From positions 1-50,312 of the forward strand of contig JASJEI010000020.1 in the NCBI GenBank assembly GCA_030064795.1: a DNA stretch of 50,312 bases, in the 5' to 3' direction. Source of the DNA: Pleurocapsa sp. MO_226.B13. GTDB taxonomy: Bacteria; Cyanobacteriota; Cyanobacteriia; Cyanobacteriales; Xenococcaceae. A program made the translations under genes and the position numbers. The notes below the pieces were generated by a model. That model was not told the origin of the DNA. It saw only the letters and a program-made list of their open reading frames with translations, and ran no database searches. Shown here piece by piece: positions 46,739 to 50,312 of the stretch (positions are counted from its first letter, which is position 1; the number at the start of each line of letters is the position of its first letter).

Positions 46739-48121
46739 TTATTTGAGAGATAAGTTTTTTGGGGCTAAATATTTTTTAATATCAGCTTTGCTAATAAAAT
46801 AATTACTCAAAAAGCCTAATTTAGATAGATTCAGAAATAAAGACAAAAAAAGACAGTTAACCTGCCTAAGCAGAGTAGAAAGATTGATGACTAAAAAAGT
46901 AATTGCTATAGAAGTTTCTGATGTCTCAGCAAGTTTTGTCATCACAAGATTGAGACTAAATCTTCTTTTGGCTTGTCCAAATTTTCCTTCAATCGCATTA
47001 CGAAATCTTTCATCGTCTAGAGCTTGTTTTTTTGTTTCTTTACTAACATTTTTCGGTGGTCTTCCCAATGGTGGTCCACTAATTCTAATCCCTCTCTCTT
47101 TACACCATGCTCTATTTTCGCGCTTTTCTATAAATTCGGTCAACATGAACTGATGATGGATAGTAACCAGTCAAGTTTTTATATTCTTCTATTTGTGTTT
47201 TTAAGTCCCCTGATTCATTAAAATTATCCCAGCTTAGATGGTCTAAAAACACATAGTTATCAAAACAGCTTACTGAAAGTTTCGCCCCAACAGCGTGGTT
47301 GGACAAGCTGCTTGCGAAGCAGCGTCCCCCACGCTCAAATTCCACAGGTTTTCCTGCTTTGACTCTGACGATAGGGCGAATATGAGGTTGAGTTATACTC
47401 ACAATCCTATCCTCAATTCTATTCGATTCATTCTCATACATCCGTGTCGGTTGACGATAAACCTCTGGGACTACCAACAACATTTTATATTTGCTTGGAT
47501 TTAGACTGCTTAACTCTGCTTCTAAAGTGATGAGCTTTTCTATGTGGTCGAGATTTCTTTTAATATATTGTAATTGTTTGGCGATAGCATCACGTCTTTC
47601 TTGTCGAGATGGACGGCGTTTCTTGGCTACTTTTAAATAATCTTTTCTCGCTTTCTTTCTATAAGTTCTTGGCTTTTTTCCTCCCTTGGTTTGACAACTT
47701 TTATCAAGAGAATCTATGATTTTTTCTGTCTGTCGTCTGGCTCGCTCTAATATAGCTAGATCGTTGGGGTAACTTATATCCCCAGGAGCGCAAGTAGCAT
47801 CCAATATCAGCTTCCCTTTATTTTTGATTCCCTCTTCGTCCGCTGCTTTGTTTTTTTTTCTGATTCTTCGATTTTTTTAGTTAAATCCCCAACCATTTTT
47901 TGATTGATTTTATTAACCAAATTTAAGTCTATTATTTCTCTAAAATGAACCATTAACGAGGCATCAAAGGGAGGTTCATTGCTATAGTTTGACATTCCCA
48001 GGAAATACTGTAGGTATGGGTTTTCTTGAATTTGTTCTATAGTTTCTCTATCAGAAATCCCTAGTTTTTCTTTAATAATTAATGCTCCCAATGCCATCCT
48101 AAACGGTTTAGGACGTAGTTC
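46739..48121 (-). pseudogene. IS5-type (DDE) transposase, 5'-truncated, with two frameshifts and an in-frame palindrome
   Basis: Three frames join into one IS5-type transposase of the long cyanobacterial kind. The first (48097 leftward) reads 'MALGALIIKEKLGISDRE', 'PYLQYFLGM', 'PPFDASLMVHFR'. Upstream codons 'LRPKPFR' to about 48121 extend it before a stop, so the N-terminus is lost. It leaves frame at an A9 run (47851-47859) and resumes with 'NKGKLILDATCAPGDISYPND'. A second shift at an A4 run (47124-47127) joins 'VDRIYRK' to 'RENRAWCKERGIRISGPPLGRPP', 'NAIEGKFGQAKRRFSL' and 'INLSTLLRQV'. A 48-nt palindromic insertion lies at 47289-47336. Confidence 0.8.
47289..47336. repeat. 48-nt palindromic insertion, in frame within the IS5-type transposase
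   Basis: The core 47292-47335 is a near-perfect hairpin on the minus strand: AGCGTGG pairs with CCACGCT, GGAC with GTCC, GCTGCTT with AAGCAGC. It adds exactly 16 codons (ERGGRCFASSLSNHAV) between Val-Glu-Phe and Gly-Ala-Lys-Leu, which I expect to be contiguous in the family ('VEFGAKLS'). Confidence 0.6.
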
Positions 48122-48298
48122 AAATCAGGGTTACACTTTAAAAGAAAATACTTCATTTCAGAGAACATAAGTTTTCGATAGTTGTTCTACGTGCCGTGAA
48201 GTAGCTCATACTGTTAAATTAGGTTAAATAAGCCCAATATTTGAGTAAACTGAGTGAATCAATCCTGTTCTGTAGCTTCTGGTCTTCATCCTCTGAAC

Positions 48299-48782
48299 TC
48301 GTCAAGAAATAGCAGTTAAAGTGCTGGCAAAACAAGAACCCGTAAGCCAGATCGCCCAGCAAGAGCAAGTAAGTCGTAAGTTTCTCTACCAACAGAAAGC
48401 GATTGCCCAAAAAGCTTTAAATACAGCCTTTAAAAACCAAAAACCAGCACAGGAAGTCTTGTATTACCTTCCAATAACTCAAAGCACGGATATTTCAGTT
48501 GATAAGAGCGTTAATTCTGATTTGTCACTGTTCAAGTACGAAGTGTAGTCGAGTTATTAAGGAATTTATTCGATTATTCTCTCAGGATCGGCACGGTTCA
48601 CAACAGAGTCAAAGAGGCGGTTCCCCAAGCGAGAAACATTAATCAAGCTCAAAATTTATCGGCAATTGAAGTAGCATTACTCGATGAACTATTCCAAGGT
48701 AATCGACCAGTCTTGACAGGGGTAGATGCTCACTCTACCTACTGTTTTCTCTTAGAAATGGCTTCAAGAAGCGTCCTTGCTT
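48299..48782 (+). pseudogene. Decayed HTH-type transposase-like gene (possibly DUF6399 group)
   Basis: The first frame (to 48548) reads 'EIAVKVLAKQEPVSQIAQ', 'QEQVSRKFLYQQKAIAQ' and 'KALNTAFKNQKP', an HTH-like head. A shifted frame from about 48546 reads 'VVELLRNLFDYSLRIGTVHN', 'VPQARNINQAQNLSAI', 'ALLDELFQGNRPVLTGVDAHSTYCFLLEMA'. Together these resemble a cyanobacterial transposase-like family that I associate, without certainty, with DUF6399. Similarity ends at about 48760, where SRAP sequence begins. Confidence 0.55.
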
Positions 48783-48945
48783 AATTCCTGTCTCTGGATT
48801 TTATGAATGGAATAAAAGCAAACAACCCCACTATTTTCATAGTGACAAACCTCTGTTTGCACTAGCTGGCATTTGGGAAACCTGGATTAACCCAGAGACA
48901 GAGGAAAAGCTTTTAACCTGTGCGATTCTGCTGAAGGGGGTATGA
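48760..48945 (+). pseudogene. Internal fragment of a SOS-response-associated peptidase (SRAP, YedK/HMCES family)
   Basis: Reading from GGC 48760, the frame gives 'GFKKRPCLIPVSGFYEWNKS', 'KQPHYFHSDKPLFALAGIWE' and 'TWINPETEEKLLTCAILL', then TGA at 48943-48945. 'RPCLIPVSGFYEW' and 'PLFALAGIWE' are hallmark SRAP blocks (the region after the catalytic Cys2 domain, with the conserved Glu in FYEW). The N-terminal catalytic Cys and the C-terminal His region are missing. It is a gene fragment captured between mobile remnants. Confidence 0.8.
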
Positions 48946-49427
48946 TCACGCTACACTATACACTGTATGCGTTTCATAGCTGTCAAACCTTTTTGATAAA
49001 AGGGCAGCTTATTGAGAGCAGTTAGCATTAATTTTTCGACCCACGACCAACATATATCCCTAGATAATACCCATGTCTTCACTGGTATTTTTACCAAGTG
49101 ACGAGCTACCGCTAAAACCCTTGTCATATATGAATTCTAGTGGTTCCCCTTCAGCAAAAGTTGCCTGAATTTGTTGGCGATCGCCTGAGATCGGATCGAT
49201 ACCCGACCCTGCTGGCAATATATCTTAGATGCTTTATCTCTCTAGCTACTTTTGAGAAATGGTATAAGCTAACTGGACTTGTAAGTCAAGGTTTCCTCAA
49301 ATAATCCCTGGCCTGATTTTTTTTTAGCATAGATTTAATGAAAATATTGCAAGAGCGATCTTAAACGGTTTATTCACTACGTTTTCTTTACGGTAAGATT
49401 TATCTTTAAATATATTTAATAAAGTAC
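48946..49427. other. Intergenic remnant DNA
   Basis: No intact gene. A minus-strand stretch at 49060-49224 reads like protein (see next entry). The rest is AT-rich, with a poly-T tract near 49318-49325, and holds no repeat I can match elsewhere in the window. Confidence 0.5.
49060..49224 (-). pseudogene. Short coding-like fragment, unidentified
   Basis: A 54-codon minus-strand frame between two stops reads 'DILPAGSGIDPISGDRQQIQ', 'ATFAEGEPLEFIYDKGFSGS' and 'SSLGKNTSEDMGII'. It has no ATG near its left end and contains one HIP1 site. Composition is protein-like and hints at an exported protein, but I cannot place it. It may be a remnant of a gene disrupted by the surrounding mobile DNA. Confidence 0.25.
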
Positions 49428-49682
49428 ATGGTTCTTAGTAGACTAGCACTACAGAAAATCTGGCTGATTATCAACAGTGTCGAGAAGACCGAAATATCCT
49501 ACTTGGATGACTCTGAAGTGATTGAATATATGCAAAAAAAACTGGCACGAGAAATTATCCTGACTGATCGGGAAATTCACTCTACGGACAATTACATCCA
49601 ATCACGTCTTCCTTTGATCCGAGATTTAGCAGAAATCCGGGTTCTGTTGCCAAAAAATCAAATGGACAGAAAAAAACTATAA
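49428..49682 (+). CDS. Small hypothetical protein
   Basis: 84 aa, charged and mostly helical ('LQKIWLIINSVEKTEISYLDD', 'VIEYMQKKLAREIILTDREI', 'SRLPLIRDLAEIRVLLPKN'). There is no clear ribosome site before the ATG, only an AT-rich stretch. I do not recognise it. It lies between mobile-element remnants, so it could be a small accessory gene or a chance frame, though the helical, charge-balanced sequence favours a real protein. Confidence 0.4.
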   Translation: MVLSRLALQKIWLIINSVEKTEISYLDDSEVIEYMQKKLAREIILTDREIHSTDNYIQSRLPLIRDLAEIRVLLPKNQMDRKKL

Positions 49683-49751
49683 ACAACTAATTTTTCAGAT
49701 AGCAATCCCAAAGAGAGAATGAACTCATAAAAATCAGAGCCCATTTTAGGG

Positions 49752-49782
49752 TAAAGTCATGGGTTAGCCTTTACCTCTATGG
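49752..49782 (+). terminator. Hairpin after the small hypothetical gene
   Basis: GGTTAGCC / GGCTAACC form an 8-bp stem around an 11-nt loop roughly 70 nt after the stop codon of the small gene. No strong T-tract follows, so it is a weak terminator candidate. Confidence 0.35.
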
Positions 49783-49813
49783 CTAACCTGACTATCCTTA
49801 TTTCAAGTTTACC

Positions 49814-49862
49814 CTAGAACACCGATTCATTAATCGAAAACCAGAACTGATTTACTATTGAC
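49814..49862 (+). repeat. Third copy of the IS1182-like terminal repeat
   Basis: CTAGAACACCGATTCATTAA and onward matches the inverse of 8102-8150 over about 48 nt with a few changes, including the inner stretch CTGATTTACT.TTGA. This is therefore the transposase-upstream end of a second IS1182-like element. An IS6-type element begins about 95 nt inside it (49912). Confidence 0.65.
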
Positions 49863-49911
49863 TCTGTTACTAAGATTAGAGCTAAAATTTGAGGAACTTA
49901 TGAAGAAAAAT

Positions 49912-50312
49912 GGTTCTGTTGCAAAAACCAGAGTTCATCTTGTAGTATATCTTAAGTGTCAATTACTACTAGCCTAATGAACTCAAAAGAACCATTTAAG
50001 TGGAAACATTTTCAGGGAGAAATTATTTTACTGTGTGTTCGCTGGTATCTTAAATACCCTTTGAGTTATCGAAATTTATCAGAAATCATGCTGGAAAGAG
50101 GACTCTCTGTAAATCACACAACAATCTACAGATGGGTCATGATTTATGCACCAGAAATAGAGAAAAAAAGCAGAAAGTATCTCAGACCAACTAACGATTC
50201 AATGCGAGTCGATGAAACTTATATCAAAGTTAATGGAGAGTGGAAATATTTGTATCGGGCTGTAGATAGTAATGGCAATACTTTAGACTTTATGCTTAGT
50301 GCGAAAAGAGAC
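49912..50312 (+). mobile_element. IS6-family insertion sequence, left end, running off the window
   Basis: The terminus GGTTCTGTTGCAAA at 49912-49925 is the classical IS6-type inverted repeat. The next 50 nt and the transposase start are collinear with the degraded copy at 7230-7300. The right end lies outside the window. Confidence 0.85.
49977..50312 (+). CDS. IS6-family transposase, N-terminal part (cut by window end)
   Basis: 112 codons are visible from ATG 49977. The sequence follows the IS6/IS240 transposase pattern: '[20 protein letters not shown]' (N-terminal helix), '[20 protein letters not shown]', '[20 protein letters not shown]' (HTH region), then '[20 protein letters not shown]', which holds the first catalytic Asp of the DDE triad, and '[17 protein letters not shown]', where the second Asp follows. 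No stop or frameshift is seen, so this copy may be active, unlike the relative at 7230-7845, which it helps to interpret. Confidence 0.88.
   Translation, partial: MNSKEPFKWKHFQGEIILLCVRWYLKYPLSYRNLSEIMLERGLSVNHTTIYRWVMIYAPEIEKKSRKYLRPTNDSMRVDETYIKVNGEWKYLYRAVDSNGNTLDFMLSAKRD

Overview
The window looks like chromosomal DNA from a cyanobacterium. HIP1 palindromes (GCGATCGC) are scattered through most genes. The base composition is moderately AT-rich. Several families are cyanobacterial hallmarks: an adjacent DUF3038/DUF4335 pair, an HmpF-type motility protein beside a PilH/PilI/PilJ-like chemosensory cluster, a C-DES-type cystine lyase and a DUF4347/RTX secreted protein. A unicellular or baeocyte-forming relative of Stanieria, Pleurocapsa or Xenococcus would fit, but genus cannot be fixed from the sequence alone. 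I saw no rRNA, tRNA or CRISPR array.

Layout. 1-3.7 kb (minus strand): a PPC-like secreted protein fragment, a calcium-binding-protein fragment, a parvulin-type prolyl isomerase, bioF and a small membrane protein. 3.9-4.5 kb: a GNAT acetyltransferase. 4.5-8.15 kb: a mobile-element island bounded by perfect 28-bp inverted repeats. It holds wrecks of IS1182-, ISAs1- and IS6-type elements around a C-terminally truncated GMC-type oxidoreductase. 8.2-31.2 kb is an ordinary gene-dense core: RecB-like nuclease, C-DES lyase, OmpR-type regulator with a coupled small ORF, O-antigen ligase-like protein, TolC, apt, DUF3038/DUF4335, hybrid kinase, glycosyltransferase, HEAT-repeat protein, thioesterase, surE, DUF2079, LivG/NatA-type ATPase, plsC, PP2C phosphatase, a class IV aminotransferase and hmpF.

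31.2-37 kb: a 1-kb divergent spacer separates hmpF from a CheY-CheW-MCP set, which together form a type IV pilus phototaxis/motility chemosensory module. It is followed by pdhA. 37-44 kb (minus strand): a repeat-containing small protein, a membrane protein, an ABC1/UbiB-family kinase, a MacB/DevA-type ABC ATPase and a 959-aa secreted beta-helix/RTX protein. 44-46.6 kb: a spacer with a nested pair of large inverted repeats, then a Tat-type flavin amine oxidase.

46.7-50.3 kb is a second mobile-element graveyard. It contains a frameshifted IS5-type transposase carrying an in-frame palindrome, a decayed HTH transposase fused to a fragment of a SRAP (YedK/HMCES) gene, a third copy of the island's terminal repeat, and the 5' part of an apparently intact IS6-type element running off the window.

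The most unusual observations are these: the gutted but end-intact element at 4512-8150; small GC-rich palindromic insertions inside two transposase genes, one of them in frame; a repeat inserted inside another repeat at 44.5 kb; and a possible AUA start codon for the O-antigen ligase-like gene, placed 9 nt after a strong GGAGG. None is clearly a complete new multi-gene system. The insertions point to an active population of small palindromic repeats in this genome.
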